The notes beneath the pieces were generated by a model that was not told the origin of the DNA, made no database searches, and worked only from the letters and a program-made list of their open reading frames with translations. Below are positions 16,055-24,177 of a stretch of 64,000 nucleotides of DNA, one piece after another. The translations under genes were made by a program, and so were the position numbers. Each line of letters opens with the position of its first letter. The stretch's first letter is position 1. The stretch is from positions 62,001-126,000 of the forward strand of contig NZ_JYMT01000036.1 in assembly GCF_000938305.1 (NCBI RefSeq). Direction: 5' to 3'. This DNA comes from Bradyrhizobium sp. LTSP885. Lineage in GTDB: Bacteria > Pseudomonadota > Alphaproteobacteria > Rhizobiales > Xanthobacteraceae.

Positions 16055-16813
16055 ATGCCCCTCAAGGTCGCCGCCTTCTACCAATTTACTGCGTTGCCGG
16101 ATCTCCGCGCACTTCGCGAGCCCCTGCGCGTGCTGTGCGCCGGGCTCGGCCTCAAGGGCAGCGTGCTGCTCGCGCCTGAGGGCATCAACGGCACGATGGC
16201 CGGCACAGCCGCTGGCATCGACGGCTTCGTCGCGGAGCTGCAGCACGGGCCGCTGTTCGGCGGACGCCTCGCCAATCTCGAGCTGAAATTCTCCGAAGCC
16301 GTGCAGATGCCGTTCCAACGGCTGAAGGTGCGGTTGAAAAAAGAGATCGTGACGCTCGGTGACGGCACGGTCGACCCGACACGGCGGGTCGGCACCTATG
16401 TCGACGCCGCCGACTGGAATGCGCTGATCGCCTCTCCGGACACGCTGCTGCTCGACACCCGCAACGCATTTGAGGTCGCCATGGGCACCTTCGAGGGTGC
16501 GGTCGATCCCGGGATCGTGAGCTTTGGGCAGTTCAAGGAATTTGCGGCGCGCCACCTCGATCAAACGAAGCACCGGAAGATTGCGATGTTCTGCACCGGC
16601 GGCATCCGCTGCGAGAAAGCCAGCGCCTATTTGCTCGCACACGGTTTCGCCGAGGTCTATCACCTCAAGGGCGGCATTCTCAGATATCTCGAGGAGACGC
16701 CGGAGCGGGACAGCCGCTGGCGCGGCGAATGCTTTGTGTTCGACGAACGCGTCGCGCTCGGGCACGGCCTGCGCCCACGCGGATGCGACAGCGAAAGCGC
16801 CGGCCATGAATGA
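16055..16813 (+). CDS. trhO: tRNA uridine(34) hydroxylase TrhO (rhodanese-like)
   Basis: 252 residues. An N-terminal acylphosphatase-like part contains GSVLLAPEGINGTMAG and is followed by a rhodanese domain with LLLDTRNAFE and the active loop CTGGIRCEKAS, whose first Cys is residue 180. This arrangement is characteristic of YceA/TrhO, which hydroxylates U34 in certain tRNAs as the first step of 5-oxyacetyluridine-type modification. The 3' end overlaps the slyX start by 8 bases, so the two are translationally coupled. Confidence 0.92.
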   Translation: MPLKVAAFYQFTALPDLRALREPLRVLCAGLGLKGSVLLAPEGINGTMAGTAAGIDGFVAELQHGPLFGGRLANLELKFSEAVQMPFQRLKVRLKKEIVTLGDGTVDPTRRVGTYVDAADWNALIASPDTLLLDTRNAFEVAMGTFEGAVDPGIVSFGQFKEFAARHLDQTKHRKIAMFCTGGIRCEKASAYLLAHGFAEVYHLKGGILRYLEETPERDSRWRGECFVFDERVALGHGLRPRGCDSESAGHE

Positions 16814-17021
16814 TGCCGCAAAGCTCAGCGAACGGATCGATGCGCTGGAAGTCCGGCTGATTTACCAGGACGAGACCATCGAGACGTTGAACCAGACCAT
16901 CACGGCCCAGTGGAAACAGATCGACGCGCTGACCCGCCAGGTCGCCGCACTGCGCGACCGGCTTCAGGAAACCGAACAGCATGCGCCGGGCCCCGCCAAC
17001 GAGCGCCCTCCGCACTATTGA
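16806..17021 (+). CDS. slyX: SlyX family protein
   Basis: A 71-residue coiled-coil protein with the SlyX pattern: LSERIDALEVRLIYQDETIETLN, then AQWKQIDALTRQVAALRDRL, and a Pro-rich end finishing PPHY. The function of SlyX is not established. The ATG lies inside the last codons of trhO (8-base overlap), so it is translated with it. A long perfect hairpin follows the stop. Confidence 0.92.
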   Translation: MNDAAKLSERIDALEVRLIYQDETIETLNQTITAQWKQIDALTRQVAALRDRLQETEQHAPGPANERPPHY

Positions 17022-17032
17022 CCGGCGCCGCC

Positions 17033-17067
17033 AGAGCTCCGTTCCGATGGAATCGGAACGGAGCTCT
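17033..17067 (+). terminator. Perfect 16-bp hairpin after trhO-slyX
   Basis: AGAGCTCCGTTCCGAT (17033-17048) pairs base for base with ATCGGAACGGAGCTCT (17052-17067) around a GGA loop. Only short T-rich sequence (TTCTTG) follows, so termination may be weak. The very regular hairpin looks like a repeated intergenic unit and not a one-off terminator. Confidence 0.75.
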
Positions 17068-17083
17068 AGATTCTTGTCTCGAC

Positions 17084-17127
17084 GCGTTTTCTTTACGCGA
17101 ACCGGTTTCCACTTCGCTCGAAAACGC
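17084..17127. repeat. Palindromic intergenic element containing AACCGGTTTCC
   Basis: GCGTTTTC at 17084 and GAAAACGC at 17127 bound an imperfect inverted repeat. Its centre, CGAACCGGTTTCCACTTCGC, is of the same style as the element at 57583, where TTTTCCG arms surround a similar core. It lies between the slyX hairpin and the end of the LysR gene. Confidence 0.6.
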
Positions 17128-17148
17128 TCCAGTTCGGGACGACGCCAG

Positions 17149-18036
17149 CTACAAATTGCTCACCTGGCGCAGCGGTTTTGCGCCATTGAAGAACAGGCTG
17201 GACAACCGCTGCACCAGCGCCGTCGCGTGGCTTCCTTCGAGACCTGGACGCACGCACAGCAGTCGCTTCTGGACCGGCAATTCCGGAAGATAGTAGTCCT
17301 TCGCCGAAACGAGGAACGGTGGAATCATTCGCTCGGGGCACGCCGTCAGGCCGTATCCGGCCCGCGCAGCTTCGAGTCGCAACTGATGATTCGGGCTTCT
17401 GAACACGATCTTGTACGAGATATTGTGCTTGGTGAGCGTACGGATCATCCAGTCGTCGCCCGGCCACGCGAGGATCGGGATCGGCGCCCCCGGCCGCAGA
17501 ACAAAATCCCGTGACCGCACCCACGCCGAACGCTCTTCGACCTCGTTGGCTATAGTGACTTCGTCTTCGGAGTCGAGTGACGGATTTTTGTAGACGAAGG
17601 CGATGTCGATGTAGCCGTCGATGAGCCCCCTGATGATGGCCGGCGACATGTCGGCATGAACCATCACATCCGTGAGTGCCTCGGCTGGCTGCAGCTTCAG
17701 AAACTCCTCGGCGAGCATTGTACTGATCCCCAGCCTCAGCGGCTGCGGTCCTTCATTGTTGCCACCGAGCCGAAGCAGTTGGTCATTCGCTTCAAGAATG
17801 CGCCTTGCTTGCTGCACGGCGACCTTGCCGAGCTCGGTGGTTGTCGTGCCGTTCGCTGTCCTCACGAACAGTGCGCCACCAACCAGGCTTTGCAGGCGCT
17901 TCACCTGCGAGCTTATCGCGGGCTGACTCAGGCCGAGACGCTCCCCGGCCTTCGACAGGCTTCCCGTTTCAGCGATGGCAACAACAGTGCGAACGATCTC
18001 GGTCGGGATATTCAAATGTTGACGTGGTCTGTGCAT
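17149..18036 (-). CDS. LysR-family transcriptional regulator
   Basis: 295 residues. The N-terminal winged helix-turn-helix is clear (TEIVRTVVAIAETGSLSKAGERLGLSQPAISSQVKRLQ, residues about 12-50). The rest is a periplasmic-binding-like effector domain (LRLGISTMLAEEFL, VVHADMSP-type strand, GYGLTACPERMIPPF). It probably responds to a small molecule, but no obvious target operon is adjacent. The only divergent neighbour is the TadE-like gene, across a 363-base region with an inverted repeat, so autoregulation or control of that trio is possible. Confidence 0.9.
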   Translation of the reverse strand: MHRPRQHLNIPTEIVRTVVAIAETGSLSKAGERLGLSQPAISSQVKRLQSLVGGALFVRTANGTTTTELGKVAVQQARRILEANDQLLRLGGNNEGPQPLRLGISTMLAEEFLKLQPAEALTDVMVHADMSPAIIRGLIDGYIDIAFVYKNPSLDSEDEVTIANEVEERSAWVRSRDFVLRPGAPIPILAWPGDDWMIRTLTKHNISYKIVFRSPNHQLRLEAARAGYGLTACPERMIPPFLVSAKDYYLPELPVQKRLLCVRPGLEGSHATALVQRLSSLFFNGAKPLRQVSNL

Positions 18037-18399
18037 CGCGGGCGCTCCAATTTCAGCACGGACGCAGTTACGATCCTCATAGTATGTGATTGAGTTATAC
18101 TAACATTTGGTTGCACATTGGTTTAGCTTCAATTTGCGGCAAGCGAACTTCATATGCATCGTTACGTGCATTGCCACGTAGTGCTACGGTATCGGACGAC
18201 CGAATTTACAGACTCGCTCCGGATTTCTGCGGAGACCGCATCAAATTTTTTGATCTCTCCATAAAGTATCGTGCACCCCATAACGCGTGGTGCGTCCATT
18301 TGCGCGGATCACCGGCTCTGATTCGCGGAAGGAATTTCATAGTTTTCCTTAATCTAAGGCTCGCAACGTGGCGCCACCGTTTGCGTTTCGAGGTGTGCC
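18037..18399. other. 363-base AT-richer intergenic region between LysR and tadE-like genes
   Basis: No credible coding frame on either strand. The sequence is richer in A and T than its surroundings, as expected for divergent promoters. It contains the perfect inverted repeat described at 18163-18180. A LysR-style T-N11-A site may lie near 18093-18110 (ATACTAACATTTGGT), but this is weak. Confidence 0.6.
18163..18180. promoter_or_regulatory. Candidate operator TACGTG-N6-CACGTA
   Basis: TACGTGCATTGCCACGTA is a perfect 6-bp inverted repeat with a 6-base spacer, lying 127 bases from the LysR start and 220 from the tadE-like start. The regulator is unknown; the adjacent LysR protein is the obvious candidate. 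Confidence 0.4.
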
Positions 18400-18813
18400 A
18401 TGATCCGTTTTTCTCGCTGTCGAAGCGGCGCGTCGGCCGTCGAATTTGCACTGCTGCTGCCGCTGTTTTGCGCCTTCATATTCGGCATCGTCGTCTTCGG
18501 TTCATATCTGGCTATGGTGCATGGCGTTCAGCAACTCGCCGCCGAGGCGGCGCGTTCATCGGTCGCAGGAATGACCGATACCGAACGCAACAGCCTCGCC
18601 ACGAGCTACGTCACCGCAAACGCTTCCACCTATCCGCTGCTGATCCCCGGCAAGCTCTCGGTCAGCGCCGCGCCGTCGCCGGGGAACGCAAACGTCTACG
18701 TCGTGACGGTGAACTACAACGCGTCCGGCAACTTCATCTTCAGCCTGCCGTTCGTTCCTGCGCCACCGAGCACCATCGTCCGCTCGGCGGCGATCCAGTA
18801 CGGAGGATTCTGA
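18400..18813 (+). CDS. TadE-like pilus/secretion-associated protein
   Basis: 137 residues with the TadE signature at the start: RCRSGASAVEFALLLPLFCAFIFGIVVFG, where the Glu five residues from the hydrophobic segment mimics a type IV prepilin. The rest is a short periplasmic domain (AAEAARSSVAG, then beta-rich). In Flp/Tad systems TadE is a pseudopilin. Here no tadA, tadB, tadC or flp gene lies nearby. It is followed by a TadG-like gene after one base, so the two form an operon. Confidence 0.85.
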   Translation: MIRFSRCRSGASAVEFALLLPLFCAFIFGIVVFGSYLAMVHGVQQLAAEAARSSVAGMTDTERNSLATSYVTANASTYPLLIPGKLSVSAAPSPGNANVYVVTVNYNASGNFIFSLPFVPAPPSTIVRSAAIQYGGF

Positions 18814-18814
18814 G

Positions 18815-20485
18815 ATGGCCGCGATCCTGACGCTGTTGCGGCGCTTCCGCGCCGATCACCGGGGAAACTTTGCGATCATGAGCGCGGGCCTGATGACGCT
18901 CGTCATCGGCTGCGCGGGCCTTGCAGTCGATCTCGGTACGATCTTTGCCGATCGACGAAAGACGCAGAGCACCGCCGACCTGGCCGCGATGGTCGCCGCC
19001 AGCAACCTGACCAATGCGACCAATGCTGCCGCCGCGACGGTGACCCAGAACAACTATCCGGCCAGCGCGCTGGTCAACGTCCAACTCGGCACATACACCG
19101 CGAACCCCACCGTAGCACCACAGTCCCGTTTCGTGACCCCGGCGGTCGGCACCGCCAACGCTGCACGGGTCACGCTGAACACCAAGACGCCGCTGTATTT
19201 TGCGCGCTATCTTACCGGCTCGAACAGCTATACGATCCAGACATCCGCCACCGCGACGTCGACCGCAATGGCCTCCTTCGCCATCGGATCGCGGCTGCTC
19301 TCGCTCAACGGAGGGCTGGTCAACGCGATGCTCGGCAGCATGCTCGGCACGACGCTGTCGCTGTCCGTGATGGACTACAATTCCCTGATCAGCGCAAAGA
19401 TCGACGCGCTGGATTTCCTGTCGGCACTGGCAACACGGATCAACGTGACCGGCGTCACCTATGACAGCTTGCTGACCGGCAACGTCAAGGTCTCCGACAT
19501 CATCGCTGCCGCGCTGGCGACCCAGCAGGCCACCAACGGCGCGAACTCCGCGACGACAGCGCTGTCGTCGATCTCCCAGGCCATGACCGGCGTCACGACC
19601 AAAATCACGCCCGGTTCACTGATCGACGTCGGCCCCTTTGCCGACCTCATAGTGGGGCAGAAGCCGAAGCTCAGCGCCAGTGTTTCGGTGTTCGACCTTG
19701 TGTCCGCAGTGGCGCAGATCGCCAACGGTAGTCATCAGATCGCCACGTCGGTCAATCTCGGCTTGCCCGGTATCGCCAATGTGTCCGTGCTCGCGACCGT
19801 CGGCGAGCGGCCGGTCGGATCGAGCTGGATGGAAATGGGCAGCCAGGGCGTAAGCGTCCACACGGCGCAGACCAGGCTGCTGGTATCGATTCAGGTTCTC
19901 GGCAGCGGCCCCGTCTCCACCATCAACCTGCCGATCTATGTCGAGGTCGCCTCGGGTACGGCGACGCTGAACGCGGTGTCTTGCGGTCGTCCGAACGTCA
20001 ACACATCGCAAGTCACGGTCGGCGTTACGCCCGGAATCGTGGATGCATGGATCGGCGGCGTCACCCCCGCTGACATGACCAATTTCGCGACCAAGCCCAA
20101 TCCGCCGCCGGCGACGATAGTCAATCTCGGTCTCATAACGGTCGCCGCCCTCGCCCATGCCGGCATGGGCAACACCACGCCGACGAATGTCAATTTCAGC
20201 TATAGCGACATTCAATCGGGGGTGAAGAAGACGGTGACGACGACCAATTTTCTTTCATCGTTGACAGGCAGCCTGCTCGGCGACCTCTCGCTCACCATCA
20301 ATGTCGGTCCGCTCGGGCTTCCGATTCCGGGATTGGGTGGGTTGGTCACAGGCATCTTGAACGGTGTGACGAGCCCGGTCGATCAGGTGCTGGCATCCTT
20401 GCTTGCAACACTCGGCATCGGCCTGGGCCAGGTCGATGTCTGGGTCTTGGGTATCCGGTGCGACGGGGCGGTTCTGGTGAACTAG
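18815..20485 (+). CDS. TadG-like membrane-anchored exported protein
   Basis: 556 residues. The N-terminus (FRADHRGNFAIMSAGLMTLVIGCAGLAVDLG) is the single-pass anchor of TadG-type Flp pilus proteins, followed by YADRRKTQ-like FADRRKTQSTADLAAM. The long remainder is Thr/Ser/Ala/Gly-rich and lies outside the inner membrane; I see no MIDAS motif of a von Willebrand domain. It contains a few Cys and ends IRCDGAVLVN. It starts one base after the TadE-like stop and is probably co-transcribed with it and the PilZ gene 32 bases downstream. Confidence 0.8.
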   Translation: MAAILTLLRRFRADHRGNFAIMSAGLMTLVIGCAGLAVDLGTIFADRRKTQSTADLAAMVAASNLTNATNAAAATVTQNNYPASALVNVQLGTYTANPTVAPQSRFVTPAVGTANAARVTLNTKTPLYFARYLTGSNSYTIQTSATATSTAMASFAIGSRLLSLNGGLVNAMLGSMLGTTLSLSVMDYNSLISAKIDALDFLSALATRINVTGVTYDSLLTGNVKVSDIIAAALATQQATNGANSATTALSSISQAMTGVTTKITPGSLIDVGPFADLIVGQKPKLSASVSVFDLVSAVAQIANGSHQIATSVNLGLPGIANVSVLATVGERPVGSSWMEMGSQGVSVHTAQTRLLVSIQVLGSGPVSTINLPIYVEVASGTATLNAVSCGRPNVNTSQVTVGVTPGIVDAWIGGVTPADMTNFATKPNPPPATIVNLGLITVAALAHAGMGNTTPTNVNFSYSDIQSGVKKTVTTTNFLSSLTGSLLGDLSLTINVGPLGLPIPGLGGLVTGILNGVTSPVDQVLASLLATLGIGLGQVDVWVLGIRCDGAVLVN

Positions 20486-20517
20486 GGGAACGACCACGAC
20501 GGGGGTAGGAGACTGCT

Positions 20518-20808
20518 GTGAATACGATCCTGAAGAAATACAAGACCGACAGTCATCGGACCCTCCTGATGAAGCGCGGCACAATCTTCTTCCGCGACAC
20601 CAATATCGGATGCCTCGTGCTCAATATCTCGACCGGCGGCGCCGGGCTCGCCGTGGAAAGCGACGTGGCGATTCCGTTCGCATTCGACCTTGAAATCGAG
20701 AACGAACCGATCCGGCGGCGCTGCGTCGTCGTGTGGCGTCTCGAGCGCCGGCTCGGCGTGACCTTTGAGTTCGATCGGATGCAGCGCCCCGAGCGAGGAC
20801 CGGTCTAG
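20518..20808 (+). CDS. PilZ-domain protein with degenerate c-di-GMP site
   Basis: 96 residues from GTG 20518, with TAGGAG upstream. The PilZ second motif is intact (LNISTGGAGL, an N-x-S-x-x-G pattern), and VVWRLERRLGVTFEF matches the last strands. The first motif RxxxR is not clear: SHRTLLMKRG offers Arg residues with the wrong spacing, so cyclic-di-GMP binding is uncertain. It probably belongs to the TadE-TadG transcription unit. PilZ proteins commonly modulate surface structures, and two GGDEF/EAL proteins lie within 15 kb. Confidence 0.75.
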   Translation: MNTILKKYKTDSHRTLLMKRGTIFFRDTNIGCLVLNISTGGAGLAVESDVAIPFAFDLEIENEPIRRRCVVVWRLERRLGVTFEFDRMQRPERGPV

Positions 20809-20822
20809 GCCGTGGCTGGCCC

Positions 20823-20851
20823 GGGGTGGCCTCCTTCCGGGAGGCCGCCCC
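20823..20851. terminator. Hairpin between convergent PilZ and small-protein genes
   Basis: GGGG(T)GGCCTCC pairs with GGGAGGCC(G)CCCC around a TTCC loop. It lies 15 bases after the PilZ stop and 12 bases from the end of the opposite-strand small gene, so it could stop both transcripts. No T-run. Confidence 0.65.
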
Positions 20852-20862
20852 GCCCCGCGGTA

Positions 20863-20997
20863 TCACGCGTGCAGTATCAGCCACAGCGCTGCGGCAATGA
20901 TCGCCGCCACGATCACGCCCCATACCACGGGCGCCGTCGTCTTCGAGCCACCGCTGCGCGGCGAGTCATTCGCCGCATGATTGAATTTGGTTCGCAT
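20863..20997 (-). CDS. 44-residue single-pass membrane protein
   Basis: A short frame reads MRTKFNHAANDSPRSGGSK at its start, then about 20 hydrophobic residues (PVVWGVIVAAIIAAALWLIL) to the end. This gives a cytoplasmic basic head and one membrane helix. Its ATG lies five bases after the stop of the 73-residue gene upstream, so the pair is probably one operon. I do not recognise a family. The regular hydrophobic segment and tight spacing make it a likely real gene, though the ribosome site is weak. Confidence 0.6.
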   Translation of the reverse strand: MRTKFNHAANDSPRSGGSKTTAPVVWGVIVAAIIAAALWLILHA

Positions 20998-21002
20998 CGC
21001 GG

Positions 21003-21224
21003 TTACCGGAACACTGCGATCAACTTGTCCCACAATGACTTGCCGTCCGGGTCGCCGTCATGCCTTGATGAGGCAGGCTGCGTCACACTGACCGGATCGG
21101 ACGCCGGAAAGCTGTCCTCCAGGCCGGCTTGCAGCTTGGCGTGGGTGTCGCGGTCGGCGGCAAGTGCCTCGCGCGGATGGTCAGCGTGCTTGTCATGCGC
21201 CGCAGGATCGAATTTCTCAGCCAT
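21003..21224 (-). CDS. 73-residue hydrophilic protein with SFPASDPVS motif
   Basis: Starts at ATG 21224, behind GGAGG (8 bases). The product is charged at the N-terminus (MAEKFDPAAHDKHADHPRE) and contains LEDSFPASDPVSVTQP, a motif I recall from small conserved alphaproteobacterial proteins of unknown function. The end is a short amphipathic tail (LWDKLIAVFR). No membrane segment. It probably forms an operon with the 44-residue membrane protein. It diverges from hemE with 120 bases between starts. Confidence 0.72.
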   Translation of the reverse strand: MAEKFDPAAHDKHADHPREALAADRDTHAKLQAGLEDSFPASDPVSVTQPASSRHDGDPDGKSLWDKLIAVFR

Positions 21225-21344
21225 GTGGTCCTCCATCCCAGCACAACGCGCCCGCTTGAGCCGGAGTTCCACAATCGCCTTGGCCTGTTGCGACGCAGCG
21301 TGTATCACGGGCAACAAATTTCGACTGTGATCAGGAACTTTCGC

Positions 21345-22391
21345 GTGCCCCAGGATTCCGAGACGAAGCCTTTCATCGACGTCTTGTCGGGCACCCGGCA
21401 GAGCGTTCCACCGCTGTGGATGATGCGGCAGGCCGGCCGCTATCTGCCGGAATATCGCGAGCTGCGCGCCAGGGCCGGCAGCTTTCTCGATCTTTGTTTC
21501 ACGCCGGACTATGCGGCTGAGGTCACGCTGCAACCGATCCGCAGGTTCAACTTCGACGCCGCGATCATCTTCTCCGACATCCTGGTGATCCCCTACGCGC
21601 TCGGCCGCTCGGTGCGCTTCGAGGCCGGCGAGGGTCCGCGGCTCGATCCGCTGGCAACGCCCGAGCAGATCGCAACACTCGCCACGCGCGCGGATTTTAG
21701 CAAGCTGGAGCCGGTCTACGAGGCGCTACGCCGCGTCCGGCGCGAGCTTGCGCCGCATATCGCGCTGATCGGCTTTTGCGGCGCCCCGTGGACGGTCGCG
21801 ACCTACATGGTGGCCGGACAAGGCACGCCCGATCAGGCGCCGGCGCGTATGCTCGCCTATCGCCACCCGGATGCGTTCGCAAAGATCATCGACGTTCTGG
21901 TGGAAAGCTCGATCGAACATCTCGTCGGCCAGCTCAAGGCCGGCGCCGATTGCGTGCAGATATTCGACACCTGGGCCGGGGTCCTGCCGCCGCGTGAATT
22001 CTCGCGCTGGTCGATCGAGCCGGCGAAGCGCATCGTCGCCGGCGTGCGCAAACAGGTGCCGGACGCCAAAATCATCGGCTTTCCACGCGGGGCCGGCGGC
22101 CTGCTGCCGGCCTATGTCGAGCAGACCGGCGTCGACGCGGTGTCGATCGATTGGGCGGCCGAACCGTCGATGATCCGCGAGCGCGTACAGACGCGCGTTG
22201 CCGTCCAGGGCAACCTCGATCCGCTGGCGCTGATCGCCGGCGGCGCGGCGCTCGACCGCGCGGTCGACGACGTGCTGGAGAATTTTGGCAAGGGACGGCT
22301 GATTTTCAATCTCGGCCACGGCATCCAACCGGACACGCCGATCGCCCATGTCGAGCAGATGGTGAGACGGGTGCGGGCATATCGGGGATAA
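21345..22391 (+). CDS. hemE: Uroporphyrinogen decarboxylase
   Basis: 348 residues. HemE converts uroporphyrinogen III to coproporphyrinogen III in heme synthesis. The signature MMRQAGRYLPEYRELR is at residues 23-38; FSDILVIPYALG, GFCGAPWTVATYM and FPRGAG follow, all typical. I start at GTG 21345 (PQDSETKPF), because AGGAA sits 8 bases upstream; a GTG at 21327 has no ribosome site. The length fits the family (about 345-355). It stands alone; heme genes are not adjacent here. Confidence 0.96.
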   Translation: MPQDSETKPFIDVLSGTRQSVPPLWMMRQAGRYLPEYRELRARAGSFLDLCFTPDYAAEVTLQPIRRFNFDAAIIFSDILVIPYALGRSVRFEAGEGPRLDPLATPEQIATLATRADFSKLEPVYEALRRVRRELAPHIALIGFCGAPWTVATYMVAGQGTPDQAPARMLAYRHPDAFAKIIDVLVESSIEHLVGQLKAGADCVQIFDTWAGVLPPREFSRWSIEPAKRIVAGVRKQVPDAKIIGFPRGAGGLLPAYVEQTGVDAVSIDWAAEPSMIRERVQTRVAVQGNLDPLALIAGGAALDRAVDDVLENFGKGRLIFNLGHGIQPDTPIAHVEQMVRRVRAYRG

Positions 22392-22396
22392 ACCTG

Positions 22397-22482
22397 TAGC
22401 CCGGATGGAGCGCAGCGTAATCCGGGGACCTTCGCTCCACAGATAAAGCGGCCCCGGATTTCGCTTCGCTTCATCCGGGCTA
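22397..22482. repeat. Palindromic intergenic element of a second type
   Basis: TAGCCCGGATG at the left and CATCCGGGCTA at the right form an 11-bp inverted repeat bounding 86 bases; internal arms AATCCGGGG and CCCCGGATT pair too. The arms differ from the GTCATTCCGGGG family, so it is a separate repeat class. It lies between convergent hemE and GMC genes. Confidence 0.85.
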
Positions 22483-22504
22483 CCAAGCTACAGCACCACA
22501 CTCC

Positions 22505-24118
22505 CTACCGCGCGTCCTCCAGAATCATGTCTGACGCCTTTTCCGCGATCATGATGGTGGGCGCGTTGGTGTTGCCCGACATCAAGTCCGGCATGATCGA
22601 CGCATCGACCACGCGCAAGCCTTCGATACCGCGCACCTTGAGCCGCTGGTCGACCACCGCGAGCGGATCGTTGCCCATCCGGCAGGTCGAGGTCGGGTGA
22701 TAGACCGTGCTGCCGGTACGGCGGCAGAACTCAAGCAGATCGTCATCGCTGACAACCTTGGCGCCGGGATCGACCTCATCGACGGCGTAAGCCTTCAGCG
22801 CCGGCGCGGCCAGGATCTTGCGCAGGATACGCATGCCGTCGATGAAGGCGCGACGATCGGTCTCAGTCGCCAGGTAATTGATGCGGATTTCCGGCGGCAC
22901 GGACGGATCCGCGCTCCTGATCTTGAGTGAGCCGCGGCTCTCCGGGCGCAATTGGCACACCGACGCCGTGAAGCCTGAGAACGGATGCAGATTCTCGCCC
23001 ATCTTGTCGGTCGAGAACGGCAGGAAATGGATCTGGATATCGGGCGACGCCAGCCGCGGGCTGGTCTTGAAGAACGCGCCCGACGTGCCGGCCGCGATCG
23101 TCAGCGGCCCCTTGCGCAGCACGGCATAGCGCAGGCCGGCCATGACGCGACGGACCGGATTGTTGACGACGTCGTTCAGCGTGATGGCCTGCGCGCAGCG
23201 CGTCACGATACGCACCTGCATGTGATCCTGCAGGTCGTTGCCGACACCCGGCGCATCGAGCACTATTTCGATGCCGTGCTGCTTCAACAGGTCGGCCGGG
23301 CCGACGCCGGAGAGCTGCAGCAATTGCGGCGAGTTGTACGCGCCACCAGACACCAGGATCTCCTTGCGCGCCTTTGCCGTGCGCAGCCGCCCCTCCTGCC
23401 GGTATTCGACCGCGCGGGCGCGCCGACCCTCGAACAGGATGCGCTGGGCCAGCGCCGAGGTTTCGACCTGCAGATGGCCACGCGCGATCGCCGGGCGCAG
23501 ATAGGACCGTGCCGTAGAGGCGCGCCGGCCGCGCCGTGTCGTGGTCTGGAAGAAGCCCGCGCCCTCCTGGGTCGCGCCGTTGAAATCGGGGTTGGTGGGA
23601 ATGCCGGCCTCGGCCGCCGCAACAACGAAAGCTTCCGACAGCGGATCGTGATGCCGCCAGTCGGACACTGGCAGTGGGCCGCCGCTGCCATGATATTTGT
23701 CGGCGCCGCGCTGCTGATCTTCCGCCTTCCTGAAGTAGGGCAGCACGTCATCATAGCCCCAGCCGGCATTGCCGCGCTGGCGCCAGCGGTCGTAGTCCTC
23801 GTGCTGGCCGCGGACATAGAGCAGGCCGTTGATCGAGCTGGACCCGCCGAGCACTTTTCCGCGCGGCTGGAACACCTGCCGCCCGTTCAGGCCGGGCTCC
23901 GGCTCGGTCTGGTACATCCAGTTGACGGATTTTTCCTTGAACAATTTTCCATAGCCGAGCGGGACATGGATCCAGATGTTGGTGTCCTTGGGCCCGGCCT
24001 CGAGCAGCAGCACCGAATGCTTGCCGTCGGCGCTCAGGCGATTGGCGAGCACGCAGCCGGCCGAGCCGGCGCCGACGATGATGTAGTCATATTCCGCCGC
24101 ATCATTATTGGTATTCAC
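22505..24118 (-). CDS. GMC-family FAD oxidoreductase (choline-dehydrogenase-like)
   Basis: 537 residues. FAD-binding VGAGSAGCVLANRLS starts near residue 16. GMC signature segments GKVLGGSSSINGLLYVRG and SGGAYNSPQLLQLSGVGP follow, and the C-terminus has YHPTSTCRMG with the catalytic His and SGNTNAPTIMIAEKASDMI. Family members oxidise alcohols such as choline, aliphatic alcohols or polyethylene glycol, passing electrons to acceptors. The substrate is not clear. The next gene on the same strand, a flavin hydroxylase 59 bases upstream, suggests a shared catabolic role. Confidence 0.9.
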   Translation of the reverse strand: MNTNNDAAEYDYIIVGAGSAGCVLANRLSADGKHSVLLLEAGPKDTNIWIHVPLGYGKLFKEKSVNWMYQTEPEPGLNGRQVFQPRGKVLGGSSSINGLLYVRGQHEDYDRWRQRGNAGWGYDDVLPYFRKAEDQQRGADKYHGSGGPLPVSDWRHHDPLSEAFVVAAAEAGIPTNPDFNGATQEGAGFFQTTTRRGRRASTARSYLRPAIARGHLQVETSALAQRILFEGRRARAVEYRQEGRLRTAKARKEILVSGGAYNSPQLLQLSGVGPADLLKQHGIEIVLDAPGVGNDLQDHMQVRIVTRCAQAITLNDVVNNPVRRVMAGLRYAVLRKGPLTIAAGTSGAFFKTSPRLASPDIQIHFLPFSTDKMGENLHPFSGFTASVCQLRPESRGSLKIRSADPSVPPEIRINYLATETDRRAFIDGMRILRKILAAPALKAYAVDEVDPGAKVVSDDDLLEFCRRTGSTVYHPTSTCRMGNDPLAVVDQRLKVRGIEGLRVVDASIMPDLMSGNTNAPTIMIAEKASDMILEDAR

Positions 24119-24177
24119 TGGTTTCCCCCGAGACGTCTTTCTCCCGGTGGTACAGACAAAGCGCCGTCTTGAAAAGA

